A stretch of 9,695 bases of DNA from Candidatus Aminicenantota bacterium (lineage in GTDB: Bacteria > Acidobacteriota > Aminicenantia > Aminicenantales > Aminicenantaceae). This document shows, in pieces, positions 1 to 6,645 of this stretch. Every line of letters starts with the position of its first letter. Position 1 is the first letter of the stretch. Both the position numbers and the translations under genes were made by a program. The notes under the pieces were generated by a model that made no database searches, was not told the origin of the DNA, and saw nothing but the letters and a program-made list of their open reading frames with translations. The stretch lies in contig SOIA01000239.1 in NCBI GenBank assembly GCA_004378665.1, positions 1 through 9,695 of the forward strand, written 5' to 3'.

Positions 1-216
1 CCTCGCTTTGCCCGGATAGCTGCCCGTCGCCTGGATCCCGCCACCTCCGGAGGGCAAATCTGATATCTCAAACCCGCCCACGTCATCTCCCTGCCAACAC
101 GGAAGGGAAAGAGAGACATTTCCTAATGTTTGAATGGCTTTATCCGTATCGACACCTAAATTGGCATACCGCTGCCTGGCAAAAGTGTAAGCGTCTTTAA
201 TATTCTCCGCATTCAT
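1..216 (-). CDS. rhaA: L-rhamnose isomerase, N-terminal part (cut by window edge)
   Basis: The first 72 codons are visible on the minus strand; the remaining roughly 350 residues lie outside the window. RhaA interconverts L-rhamnose and L-rhamnulose, the first step of the isomerase route of rhamnose breakdown, in the cytoplasm with divalent metal ions. The translation starts MNAENIKDAYTFARQRY and carries the segments CWQGDDVGGFE (about residues 40-50) and GGIQATGSYPGKAR (about 59-72). These match the N-terminal part of the E. coli enzyme as I recall it, including the spacing between the two segments. The catalytic barrel itself is not seen. The start at 216 is supported by a strong ribosome binding site, GGAGGG, six bases upstream. 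The gene is divergent from the URO-D-like gene and shares a 197-bp control region with it. Identity is confident from the two motifs; whether the gene is intact beyond the edge is unknown. Confidence 0.93.
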   Translation of the reverse strand, partial: MNAENIKDAYTFARQRYANLGVDTDKAIQTLGNVSLSLPCWQGDDVGGFEISDLPSGGGGIQATGSYPGKAR

Positions 217-282
217 TCCTGACCCTCCTCAACACAACCTTCATGAGATTGAGTCTTTTATCGGATTGAAAAAACGGTTGTT

Positions 283-375
283 CATTTGCACTTATCATAC
301 AACTTTTATCCTGTCAACACGAAGACAGACTAAAAAACAAATGAGAGCAATGGTATGATATGATAAACACAAATG
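283..375. promoter_or_regulatory. Divergent control region with an inverted pair of operator-like boxes
   Basis: The 217-413 spacer between rhaA and the URO-D-like gene has two similar boxes in opposite orientation. Read on the minus strand, 302-283 is TTGTATGATAAGTGCAAATG. Read on the plus strand, 351-375 begins TGGTATGATATGATAAAC and ends ACACAAATG. Aligned with a five-base insertion (a duplicated ATGAT) in the second box, 16 of 20 positions agree. Each box contains a TATGAT that could serve as a -10 element for the gene it faces. A perfect TTGACA lies on the minus strand at 317-312, but only 12 bases from the TATGAT, too short for a standard promoter. An inverted repeat CTGTC/GACAG (311-315 and 324-328) lies between the boxes. 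I infer a shared regulator site; no regulator gene is visible and I do not assign a family. Confidence 0.4.
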
Positions 376-413
376 CCGGAGGCTGAGACCTGACTCCACT
401 TGAATAATCGGCG

Positions 414-1472
414 ATGCGTAAAGAAACGATGGCTCCTCGAGAAAGATGGTTGGCCGTCCTCAACCGCCAGAAACCCGACCGTGTCCCGATGGACTACTGG
501 GCCACACCCGAAGCCACTGAAAAAATCATTGCGCATCTCGGGTGCAGCAGCGAAAGAGAGATGCTGGAGAAACTCCATGTGGATTTTGTGGTAGAGGTCA
601 AGCCAGCATACGTGGGCCCACCTGTTCCTGCGCAGCAGGATGAATTCGGATGCAGGTATCAGGATGTCGATTACGGAACGGGAGTGTACGAGGAATGTGT
701 ATTCCATCCCCTGGCCCGGTTCCAAACAGCCGAAGAAATCGAACATTCCTACACCTGGCCTGACCCGGACTGGTGGGACTACAGCGGGATCCGGAAGCAG
801 CTCAAAGGAAACGAAAGATACCCCATCCAGGGTGGAAGTTACGAGCCTTTTCTAATCTACAAGAAGCTCCGGGGAGAGGAACAGGCATACATGGATATGG
901 CAGTGAATCCAGAGATCGTCCATTACTGCCTGGATAGACTCCTCCATCTTGGCTACGAGAATACCCGGCGCATACTCGAACAGATTCCAGGAAAAGTGAT
1001 GCTCTCGTATGTGGCCGAAGACATGGGCGGCCAGGAAGATCTTCTCTTCTCTCCTGACAGCATCCGTGAATTTCTCATCCCGAGGATGAGGAAAGTCATC
1101 GAACTCATCCACCAGGCCGGTGCGTATGTTTTTCATCATAACGACGGGAGCATCCTACGCATCATCCCGGGAATGATCGAGGCCGGGATCGACATCTTGA
1201 ATCCCATTCAGTGGCGCTGTAAAAACATGGACCGCGCTGAGCTCAAACGGGACTTTGGAGACAGCGTGATCCTTCACGGCGGGATGGATAACCAGCAGAC
1301 CCTTCCCTTTGGCAGCGTGGACGATGTCAAGGAAGAAGTGGTGGATAACCTCCGTATCCTGGGAGAGGGAGGCGGCTACATCCTTGCTCCCTGTCATAAC
1401 ATCCAGCCAGTTACCCCTCCAGAGAACATCGTCGCAATATATGAAACCTGCTATGAAAACGGGTGGCTCTAA
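414..1472 (+). CDS. URO-D/MtaA superfamily protein (uroporphyrinogen decarboxylase-like), probably not a haem enzyme
   Basis: The 352-residue product has the length of a single-domain URO-D barrel. It opens with PRERWLAVLNRQKPDRVPMDYW (residues 8-29), the N-terminal signature of the COG0407 family. It continues with EDMGGQEDLLFSPDSIREF (202-220), HHNDGS (241-246), GIDILNPIQW (258-267), HGGMDNQQTLPFG (288-300) and GGYILAPCHNIQPVTPPENI (320-339). Family members include true uroporphyrinogen decarboxylase and the MtaA/CmuA corrinoid methyltransferases, besides many uncharacterised proteins. The HHNDG segment replaces the His-x-Cys zinc site of MtaA-type enzymes, so methyltransferase activity is not assured. 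No other haem gene is nearby; the neighbour is rhamnose isomerase, which suggests catabolism. The start is uncertain: ATG 414 lacks a good ribosome binding site, and ATG 429 (MAPRERW) matches the usual family N-terminus equally well. The gene ends at its own terminator. Confidence 0.85.
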   Translation: MRKETMAPRERWLAVLNRQKPDRVPMDYWATPEATEKIIAHLGCSSEREMLEKLHVDFVVEVKPAYVGPPVPAQQDEFGCRYQDVDYGTGVYEECVFHPLARFQTAEEIEHSYTWPDPDWWDYSGIRKQLKGNERYPIQGGSYEPFLIYKKLRGEEQAYMDMAVNPEIVHYCLDRLLHLGYENTRRILEQIPGKVMLSYVAEDMGGQEDLLFSPDSIREFLIPRMRKVIELIHQAGAYVFHHNDGSILRIIPGMIEAGIDILNPIQWRCKNMDRAELKRDFGDSVILHGGMDNQQTLPFGSVDDVKEEVVDNLRILGEGGGYILAPCHNIQPVTPPENIVAIYETCYENGWL

Positions 1473-1495
1473 AAACAGCTTGGAATAAAGAGAAG

Positions 1496-1517
1496 AAAAG
1501 GGGCCTGGCCCCTTTTT
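1496..1517 (+). terminator. Intrinsic terminator after the URO-D-like gene
   Basis: The stem AAAAGGGG (1496-1503) pairs with CCCCTTTT (1509-1516) around a five-base loop CCTGG, and a run of five T follows the C-rich arm. It lies 23 bases past the stop codon. Because A-runs precede the G arm, it could also work on the opposite strand, but no minus-strand gene needs it. It separates the sugar-related region from asnS. Confidence 0.85.
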
Positions 1518-1539
1518 AAAGGTGAGGATTTATAAGGGT

Positions 1540-1568
1540 TTGACCTTAATCTATTAATCTCTTATAAT
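1540..1568 (+). promoter_or_regulatory. asnS promoter, sigma-70 type, leaderless geometry
   Basis: A -35 box TTGACC (1540-1545) and a perfect -10 box TATAAT (1563-1568) are 17 bases apart. The usual start point about seven bases past the -10 box is near 1575, only about three bases before the asnS ATG at 1578. There is no Shine-Dalgarno sequence and hardly room for one. The mRNA is therefore predicted to be leaderless or to have a leader of a few bases. Confidence 0.8.
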
Positions 1569-1577
1569 TTTCCAGAA

Positions 1578-2870
1578 ATGAAATGGGTTTACATTGAAGA
1601 CATCGCGGACTTCAAAGACAAGGAAGTTGAAATCCGCGGATGGCTTTACAACAAGCGATCAAGCGGTAAAGCCCGTTTTCTCCTGATCAGGGACGGCACA
1701 GGAATTCTCCAGGGGACCATCTTCAGCACTGAGAAGGACCATCCTCTCTTTCCAAAATTCGATTCTCTCACCCAGGAGTCCTCGATCGTAATCCGGGGAC
1801 GAATCAAAGAGGACAAGAGAGCCCCCGGAGGATTCGAGCTCGAAATCGAAGATATTGAGGTCATTCAGGTCGCGAAAGACTATCCCATCACTCCCAAGGA
1901 ACACAGCACGCCTTTCTTGATGGAACACCGCCATCTCTGGCTGCGTTCGCGGAAACAGCACGCCATTCTCCAGATCCGAACCGAACTCATCAAATCCATA
2001 CGAGACTTTTTCGACGGAAGAGGCTTCCGCCTGATGGACACTCCGATCCTGACTCCGAGCGCCTGCGAGGGCACCACGACTCTTTTCGAAACCGAATACT
2101 TCGACCAGAAAGCCTACCTGAGCCAGAGCGGGCAGCTCTACAACGAAGCCACCGCCATGGCCTTCGGAAAAGTCTACTGTTTCGGCCCCACATTCAGGGC
2201 GGAAAAATCCAAAACCAGAAGACACTTGATCGAATTCTGGATGGTCGAGCCCGAAGTGGCCTTCGCAACTCTGGAAGACGCAATTGAACTCGGAGAAGAC
2301 CTCGTTGTCTACATCATCCAGCGGATACTGGAGAAAAACAAGAACGAGCTTGAGGTCCTGGAAAGGGATACACAGCCCCTTGAGAAAATCAAAAGGCCTT
2401 TTCCTCATATCACATACGACGAGGCTGTGAAAAAAGTAACCGAAAAAGGCTCAAAAATGGAATGGGGAGATGATTTCGGGTCTCCGGAAGAAACGCTCCT
2501 GTCTGAGATATTCGACCTTCCTGTCTCGGTGACCCACTTTCCGGCCAAAATCAAAGCTTTTTACATGCAGCCGGATCCAAAGCGCTCGGATCTCGTGCTG
2601 GGAATGGACATGATCGCCTCAGAGGGATATGGAGAAATCATCGGAGGAGGACAGCGCATTCACGACCTGAAACTTCTGGAGCAGAAGATCAAGGAACACA
2701 AACTGCCCCGGGAAGCCTATGCGTGGTACGCGGATTTAAGAAAATACGGGTCTGTCCCCCACTCGGGATTCGGGCTCGGCATTGAAAGAACTCTCGCATG
2801 GATATGCAAGATTAAGCATATCAGAGAGACCATCCCTTTCCCGCGCCTTCTCTATAAGATCTATCCCTGA
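1578..2870 (+). CDS. asnS: Asparagine--tRNA ligase (AsnRS), class II
   Basis: This cytoplasmic enzyme charges tRNA-Asn with asparagine using ATP. The 430-residue product has an N-terminal OB-fold anticodon-binding domain (about 1-100; EVEIRGWLYNKRSSG and RFLLIRDGTG are typical) and a class II catalytic domain. Motif 2 is FRAEKSKTRRHLIEFWMVEPE (206-226) and motif 3 is GFGLGIERT (397-405), followed by IRETIPFPR (415-423). The segment LSQSGQLYNEA (181-191) is the AsnRS form; AspRS has QSPQLYKQ there. The whole sequence resembles the compact Thermus-type AsnRS from its first residue, which fixes the start at 1578 despite the missing ribosome binding site. It stands alone between a terminator and the methyltransferase gene, with its own promoter ending 10 bases before the ATG. 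Presence of AsnRS means direct charging of tRNA-Asn is available; whether the amidotransferase route also exists cannot be seen here. Confidence 0.97.
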   Translation: MKWVYIEDIADFKDKEVEIRGWLYNKRSSGKARFLLIRDGTGILQGTIFSTEKDHPLFPKFDSLTQESSIVIRGRIKEDKRAPGGFELEIEDIEVIQVAKDYPITPKEHSTPFLMEHRHLWLRSRKQHAILQIRTELIKSIRDFFDGRGFRLMDTPILTPSACEGTTTLFETEYFDQKAYLSQSGQLYNEATAMAFGKVYCFGPTFRAEKSKTRRHLIEFWMVEPEVAFATLEDAIELGEDLVVYIIQRILEKNKNELEVLERDTQPLEKIKRPFPHITYDEAVKKVTEKGSKMEWGDDFGSPEETLLSEIFDLPVSVTHFPAKIKAFYMQPDPKRSDLVLGMDMIASEGYGEIIGGGQRIHDLKLLEQKIKEHKLPREAYAWYADLRKYGSVPHSGFGLGIERTLAWICKIKHIRETIPFPRLLYKIYP

Positions 2871-2882
2871 TCCCGTTATCAT

Positions 2883-2911
2883 TTGATTTCTTGAATCGGA
2901 AACAGTATCAT
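2883..2911 (+). promoter_or_regulatory. Probable promoter of the PEMT/ICMT-family gene, with repeats
   Basis: A -35-like TTGATT (2883-2888) and a -10-like TATCAT (2906-2911) are separated by 17 bases. The start point would be near 2918, giving a leader of about 35 bases. A 10-base direct repeat TATCATTTGA occurs at 2877-2886 and 2906-2915, once over each box. A perfect inverted repeat ATTTGA-GACT-TCAAAT (2910-2925) covers the expected start point and could be an operator or a small hairpin. Confidence 0.5.
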
Positions 2912-2952
2912 TTGAGACTTCAAATCAAACTGGAACACGATGAGCCCCGAGC

Positions 2953-3534
2953 ATGAGTCAGAAAATATCAAAATTCGTTTTTAAAAACCGCAGGTTCATC
3001 CACATCGCCACCGCTGTAGGGCCCATTCCGTTCAAGTATTTTTGGGGGGGAACGTCCACTCTGTTCCTGTGGACTGCGGGTCTTATCCTGATGCTGGCCG
3101 GCATAACGTTCAGAGCCCATTCTGCAGGCTATCTTGCGGGCAACCACACGACAACCACTGTCAAAGCAGATTATGTCTGCACATCTGGTCCTTTTGCCCA
3201 TATCAGAAATCCGCTTTATCTGGGGAACTTTATCATAGGACTTTCTCTGTGCATAGCTTTCAATGAATGGTACGGCTACCTTGTTTTTGCTCTCCACTTC
3301 ATCTCGGTCTACTCCATTATTATTCCTTACGAAGAAAAATTCTTATCGGATGAGTTCGGTGCGAAGCACACGGAATACTGCGCTTATGTGCGGAGATTCC
3401 TTCCCAGGCTGAAACCATTCAAAGGCGGGACGCTGGTCGCGTCAAACTTCAAAATCGGCATTTCGAGCGAAAAATATCACCTCCTTTTCCTTATCCTGAT
3501 CTTCACGATTCTTTACTTCCTGTTTGTCAAATAA
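2953..3534 (+). CDS. Integral membrane methyltransferase, PEMT/ICMT-like family
   Basis: The 193-residue product belongs to the membrane methyltransferases that act on isoprenylcysteines, phospholipids or other small lipophilic substrates with S-adenosylmethionine. The family signature is TSGPFAHIRNPLYLGN (77-92), followed after one or two membrane segments by PYEEKFLSDEFG (125-136) and YCAYVRRFLP (142-151). Hydrophobic segments lie near 34-53, 91-105, 108-125 and 174-192. The last one, after a short polar stretch, is an extra C-terminal membrane anchor. The substrate cannot be deduced; bacterial members range from phospholipid N-methyltransferase-like proteins to ones of unknown role. It stands alone, with probable promoters on both sides. 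No good ribosome binding site precedes the ATG, but an in-frame TGA at 2941 rules out an upstream start. A seven-G run (3044-3050) lies in the coding region, in frame. Confidence 0.85.
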   Translation: MSQKISKFVFKNRRFIHIATAVGPIPFKYFWGGTSTLFLWTAGLILMLAGITFRAHSAGYLAGNHTTTTVKADYVCTSGPFAHIRNPLYLGNFIIGLSLCIAFNEWYGYLVFALHFISVYSIIIPYEEKFLSDEFGAKHTEYCAYVRRFLPRLKPFKGGTLVASNFKIGISSEKYHLLFLILIFTILYFLFVK

Positions 3535-3569
3535 CACACAAATGGGGTCACCCCCCCCAATGATCCTGG

Positions 3570-3598
3570 TTTACTAAAAACAAGCAACCCTTTACAAT
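3570..3598 (+). promoter_or_regulatory. Operon promoter upstream of rimO, leaderless geometry
   Basis: A -35-like TTTACT (3570-3575) and a -10 box TACAAT (3593-3598) are 17 bases apart. The expected start point near 3605 is about three bases before the rimO ATG at 3608, and no Shine-Dalgarno sequence is present. Spacer length and distance to the ATG are identical to the asnS promoter. This would drive the seven-gene operon. A GGGG-TCA-CCCC mini-hairpin and a run of eight C (3544-3558) precede it but lack the T-run of a terminator. Confidence 0.65.
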
Positions 3599-3607
3599 TG
3601 AACTGGT

Positions 3608-4927
3608 ATGAAGAAGATCGCTCTCATCAGTTATGGCTGTGCGAAGAACCTCGTGGACAGTGAAGTCATGCTCGGCCACATGGAAAAGGCGGGATACTCC
3701 TTCGTCACTGATCCTGAGGAAGCGGATATTCTTGTCCTCAACACCTGCGGGTTCATCGAACCGGCCAAAAAAGAATCCCGTGACGGCTTGAAGGACGCAG
3801 TCGCCCTTAAAAAAAAGGCAAAAAAGAAAAAAATCATCGCTGTCGGATGCTATGTCGAAAGATACAAAAGCTTGCTCCACCAGGAATACCCTGAGATCGA
3901 CGCCTGGCTGGGTGTGAAAGATTTCGACAAGATCGTCTCCGTCATCGAGGAGAAAGAGTTTACAAAATCTCAAAACAGCTACCTCTACGACCACACGACT
4001 CCACGGTTCAGGCAAACTCCTCCCTCGTGGAGCTACGTGAAAATCTCTGAAGGGTGCTCTCACGAATGCTCTTTTTGTTCGATCCCTTTGATCAAGGGTC
4101 CGTACAGGTCCCGCTCCATCTCCTCGGTATTCCAGGAAATCGAAGCTCTCTCCTTTCAGGGGGTCAAAGAGATCAACCTGATATCCCAGGACACTACCTA
4201 TTTCGGCCGGGACCTGGGGCTTGAGGAAGGCCTGACTCAACTTCTCCAGGAGCTCCTGAAAATAAAACGCATCGGATGGATCCGCATCCTCTATGGCTAT
4301 GCCGAGGAGATCACGGATTCCCTCGTAGAGATCCTTCAGGAGGACAGGATCTGTTCCTATCTTGATGTCCCTTTTCAGCACTCAAACCCGAATATCATCA
4401 AAAAAATGAAGAGGGCCATGGACGGAAAAAGGGCTCTAACGCTTATCGAGAAACTGAGAAACAGGATTCCGGGTATAGCCCTCCGGACATCTCTTGTGGT
4501 GGGTTTTCCGGGAGAGGGAAAAAAGGAATTCGAAGACCTGAAAAGTTTTGTTCGGGAAGCCCGGTTTGACCACCTGGGCGTTTTCACTTACTCCAGAGAG
4601 GAAGACACGTCTTCATTCGCACTCGGTGATCCTGTCAAGGAGAGTGTGAAGAATAAAAGAAAAGCCAAAATCCTGGAAATCCAGGCGGAAATATCTTTCC
4701 AAAAGAACGAAAAGTATTTCGGCCGCCAGGTTGAGGTTCTGATCGAAGGGACTTCCACGGATAATCCGAATGTGCTTGTCGGAAGGGCAAAATTCCAGGC
4801 ACCGGAAGTGGACGGCGTGATTCTTATCGACAGGCCGGATGACTGGATAAAAGTCGTCAACTCGATTCAAAAGGTTGAAATCGCGGGGTGGGATGTATAT
4901 GATTTATACGGGAAACTCGCCCGATGA
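3608..4927 (+). CDS. rimO: Ribosomal protein S12 methylthiotransferase RimO
   Basis: RimO is a radical-SAM enzyme with two iron-sulfur clusters that adds a methylthio group to a conserved aspartate of ribosomal protein S12. The 439-residue product has the three expected parts. The N-terminal UPF0004 domain has cluster cysteines at C11 (SYGCAKNLVDSE), C47 (LNTCGF) and C81 (VGCYVE). The radical-SAM domain has C150, C154 and C157 (EGCSHECSFCSIP). A C-terminal TRAM domain spans about 372-436. The start GCAKNLVDSE and the later SQDTTYFGRDLG (193-204) favour RimO over MiaB, whose first motif is GCQMN. It is the first gene of the operon, starting 10 bases past the -10 box with no ribosome binding site, and overlaps pgpA by four bases. 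A lysine-rich stretch (residues 68-75) is encoded by runs of 8, 6 and 7 A (3809-3833). Confidence 0.96.
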   Translation: MKKIALISYGCAKNLVDSEVMLGHMEKAGYSFVTDPEEADILVLNTCGFIEPAKKESRDGLKDAVALKKKAKKKKIIAVGCYVERYKSLLHQEYPEIDAWLGVKDFDKIVSVIEEKEFTKSQNSYLYDHTTPRFRQTPPSWSYVKISEGCSHECSFCSIPLIKGPYRSRSISSVFQEIEALSFQGVKEINLISQDTTYFGRDLGLEEGLTQLLQELLKIKRIGWIRILYGYAEEITDSLVEILQEDRICSYLDVPFQHSNPNIIKKMKRAMDGKRALTLIEKLRNRIPGIALRTSLVVGFPGEGKKEFEDLKSFVREARFDHLGVFTYSREEDTSSFALGDPVKESVKNKRKAKILEIQAEISFQKNEKYFGRQVEVLIEGTSTDNPNVLVGRAKFQAPEVDGVILIDRPDDWIKVVNSIQKVEIAGWDVYDLYGKLAR

Positions 4928-5373
4928 AACTATTATCAAAAATCATCTCCTCATTTTTCGGAGCGGGCTATTTTCCCGTTGCTCCCGGGACGCTCACAAG
5001 CCTTGTGGTCATCCTGGCATATAAATTCTATCTCTTCCGGCTCAGCTGGTCTTTGCATCTACTGATCCTCTTTCTCCTCTTCTTTATCGGCATCTATGCG
5101 TCCACAAAAGTCGAATCGGAATCCCGCAAGAAGGACCCGCGGAAAATCGTCATCGATGAAGCGTGCGGACAGCTCCTGGTTCTATTCAGGATGGGCGATG
5201 CCTGGTTTCCGATCCTTTCCGGTTTTCTTCTTTTCCGGATCTTCGATATCATCAAGCCTTACCCCATAAAAAAGGTGGAAACTCTCCCTTCAGGATGGGG
5301 AATCATGATGGATGATATAGTCGCCGCCATCTATGCGGGAGTGATCATCAACCTCTACCTGATCATAAAATGA
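4924..5373 (+). CDS. pgpA: Phosphatidylglycerophosphatase A
   Basis: PgpA removes the phosphate of phosphatidylglycerophosphate to give phosphatidylglycerol, at the inner membrane. The 149-residue product is somewhat shorter than the E. coli enzyme (about 170) but has all conserved blocks: GAGYFPVAPGTLTSL (13-27), VIDEACGQ (76-83), FRIFDIIKPYPIKK (104-117) and GWGIMMDDIVAA (124-135). The acidic residues D78, E79, D130 and D131 probably bind metal. Hydrophobic stretches near 27-37, 43-60, 95-110 and 132-148 fit a membrane protein. The ATG overlaps the rimO stop (ATGA), and no ribosome binding site precedes it, so translation is probably coupled to rimO. It joins plsY and gpsA in the same operon, all serving phosphatidylglycerol synthesis; the intermediate enzymes (PlsC, CdsA, PgsA) are not in this window. 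Confidence 0.93.
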   Translation: MKLLSKIISSFFGAGYFPVAPGTLTSLVVILAYKFYLFRLSWSLHLLILFLLFFIGIYASTKVESESRKKDPRKIVIDEACGQLLVLFRMGDAWFPILSGFLLFRIFDIIKPYPIKKVETLPSGWGIMMDDIVAAIYAGVIINLYLIIK

Positions 5374-6635
5374 AGAGAAAAAAGGACTTGAAAATCGAGA
5401 TCATGGCCGTAGGCTCTGAACTTCTCACTCCTTACTTTCAAGACACCAATTCGCTCTATCTGACCGAGCGGCTCAATGAACTGGGAATGGAAGTCTCCTA
5501 TAAAACAATCGTGGGCGATGAGTGGGATGATCTTGTTCTCTGCATACAGCAGGCTCTCTCCAGAGCGGATATCATCATTGCGATTGGAGGACTGGGCCCG
5601 ACCAAAGACGACAGAACGCGGGAGGCTTTTGCTTCGGTTCTCGAGCGCAAACTCATCTTCAACCAAAAACTTCTCCAGAAGATCGAGGAACGATTCAAAC
5701 GCAGAGGACATTCTATGCCTTCTGTCAACAAAAAGCAGGCCTATCTCATCGACGGAGCGGAAGTACTCGAAAACAAAAACGGCACTGCCCCTGGCCTCTG
5801 GTTGGACACGGACTCAAAAGTCATCCTTCTTTTTCCAGGGCCTCCGCATGAACTCAAGCCCATGTTCGACTCTTCGGTCTGGCCAAAACTTCAAAGCTAC
5901 AGAAAAAAACACACAGCTCGGAGAGTGTTGAAAATTACAGGGCTGACCGAATCAAAAATAGAAACGCTGATTTCCGACCTGTATCCTCAAGAGCCTCATG
6001 CCCGACTGACGACTCTTGCGTATCCCGGTCAAATAGAGATCCATCTCACTGTGTTTTCCGAGAAAAACCAGGAGAGGGCCGAAGAAAGCATATGCAAATT
6101 AGAGAAAAAAATCCTCGGAAGGCTCAAGGAAAATGTCTTCTCGACAACAGGCGAAGAACTCGAAGAAGTGGTGGGAAGGCTCCTGCGTCTCCATAAAAAA
6201 AATCTGGCGATGGCCGAATCCTGCACAGGCGGCCTTCTGAGCCACAGACTCACAAATATCCCTGGAAGCTCGGATTATGTACTCCAGAGCATGGTGGTTT
6301 ACAGCAACGAAGCCAAAACCTACAATCTGGGAGTTTCCGCGGACTTGATCGAACAACACGGAGCGGTCAGCTCCCAGGTAGCCACGGCCATGGCTGCCGG
6401 CATCAGGGAAAAGGCCCGCTCGAGCTACGGGCTTTCGACTACCGGAATAGCCGGCCCGGCAGGAGGAACTCCCGAAAAGCCCGTGGGCCTCGTCTATACC
6501 GCAATGGCCTGGGATAGCGGAACAGACGTCGTGAAAAATCTCTTTTTGGGGAACCGGGAAACGATAAAATTCCAGTCCACCCAAAAAGCTCTGGATATGG
6601 TGAGGAGACATCTCCTGAAAAAACCCGGAGGCTAA
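5370..6635 (+). CDS. cinA: CinA: two-domain pyridine-nucleotide repair protein
   Basis: The 421-residue protein has the full two-domain form. The N-terminal MoaB/MogA-like domain (COG1058, about 8-175) shows AVGSELL (13-19), DTNS (25-28), GGLGPTKDD (73-81) and FPGPPHE (155-161). In characterised homologues it acts as an ADP-ribose pyrophosphatase. The C-terminal PncC domain (COG1546, about 260-418) shows MAESCTGGLLS (281-291), YSNEAK (311-316) and TTGIAGPAGGTPEKPVG (357-373). It deamidates nicotinamide mononucleotide to nicotinate mononucleotide. The serine of SCTGG and the lysine of YSNEAK are the expected active-site residues. The gene overlaps pgpA by four bases (ATGA) with no clear ribosome binding site of its own, so coupling is likely. 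In some bacteria cinA is linked with recA and competence; no such link is seen here. Family assignment is secure; both activities are inferred from homologues. Confidence 0.95.
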   Translation: MKRKKDLKIEIMAVGSELLTPYFQDTNSLYLTERLNELGMEVSYKTIVGDEWDDLVLCIQQALSRADIIIAIGGLGPTKDDRTREAFASVLERKLIFNQKLLQKIEERFKRRGHSMPSVNKKQAYLIDGAEVLENKNGTAPGLWLDTDSKVILLFPGPPHELKPMFDSSVWPKLQSYRKKHTARRVLKITGLTESKIETLISDLYPQEPHARLTTLAYPGQIEIHLTVFSEKNQERAEESICKLEKKILGRLKENVFSTTGEELEEVVGRLLRLHKKNLAMAESCTGGLLSHRLTNIPGSSDYVLQSMVVYSNEAKTYNLGVSADLIEQHGAVSSQVATAMAAGIREKARSSYGLSTTGIAGPAGGTPEKPVGLVYTAMAWDSGTDVVKNLFLGNRETIKFQSTQKALDMVRRHLLKKPGG

Positions 6636-6645
6636 AGGGACTGAA

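Noticed and set aside
414..1472. Calling the gene hemE
   Set aside because: Only superfamily motifs are present, the context is sugar catabolism, and the motif around HHNDG fits the uncharacterised COG0407 group better than haem-pathway URO-D.
1659..2408. Long open frame of 249 codons on the minus strand opposite asnS
   Set aside because: It lies wholly inside a strongly supported gene, has no recognisable motif, and is what mirrored codon use would produce.
1578..2870. Possibility that the synthetase is an AspRS
   Set aside because: The SQSGQLYNEA segment and full-length similarity to the Thermus-type enzyme identify AsnRS; AspRS has QSPQLYKQ at that place.
3044..3050. Seven-G run in the membrane methyltransferase gene as a possible phase-variation or sequencing-error site
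   Set aside because: The frame is intact on both sides and family motifs follow in order, so there is no evidence for a shift; a single tract of this length is weak.
3543..3558. GGGG-TCA-CCCC followed by a C run as a terminator after the methyltransferase gene
   Set aside because: The stem is only four pairs with a three-base loop and no T-run follows, so it does not meet the criteria for an intrinsic terminator.
3548..4381. Minus-strand open frame of 277 codons opposite rimO
   Set aside because: It overlaps the cysteine motifs of rimO and the rimO promoter, shows no family motif, and its phenylalanine-rich composition reflects antisense Lys/Glu codons.
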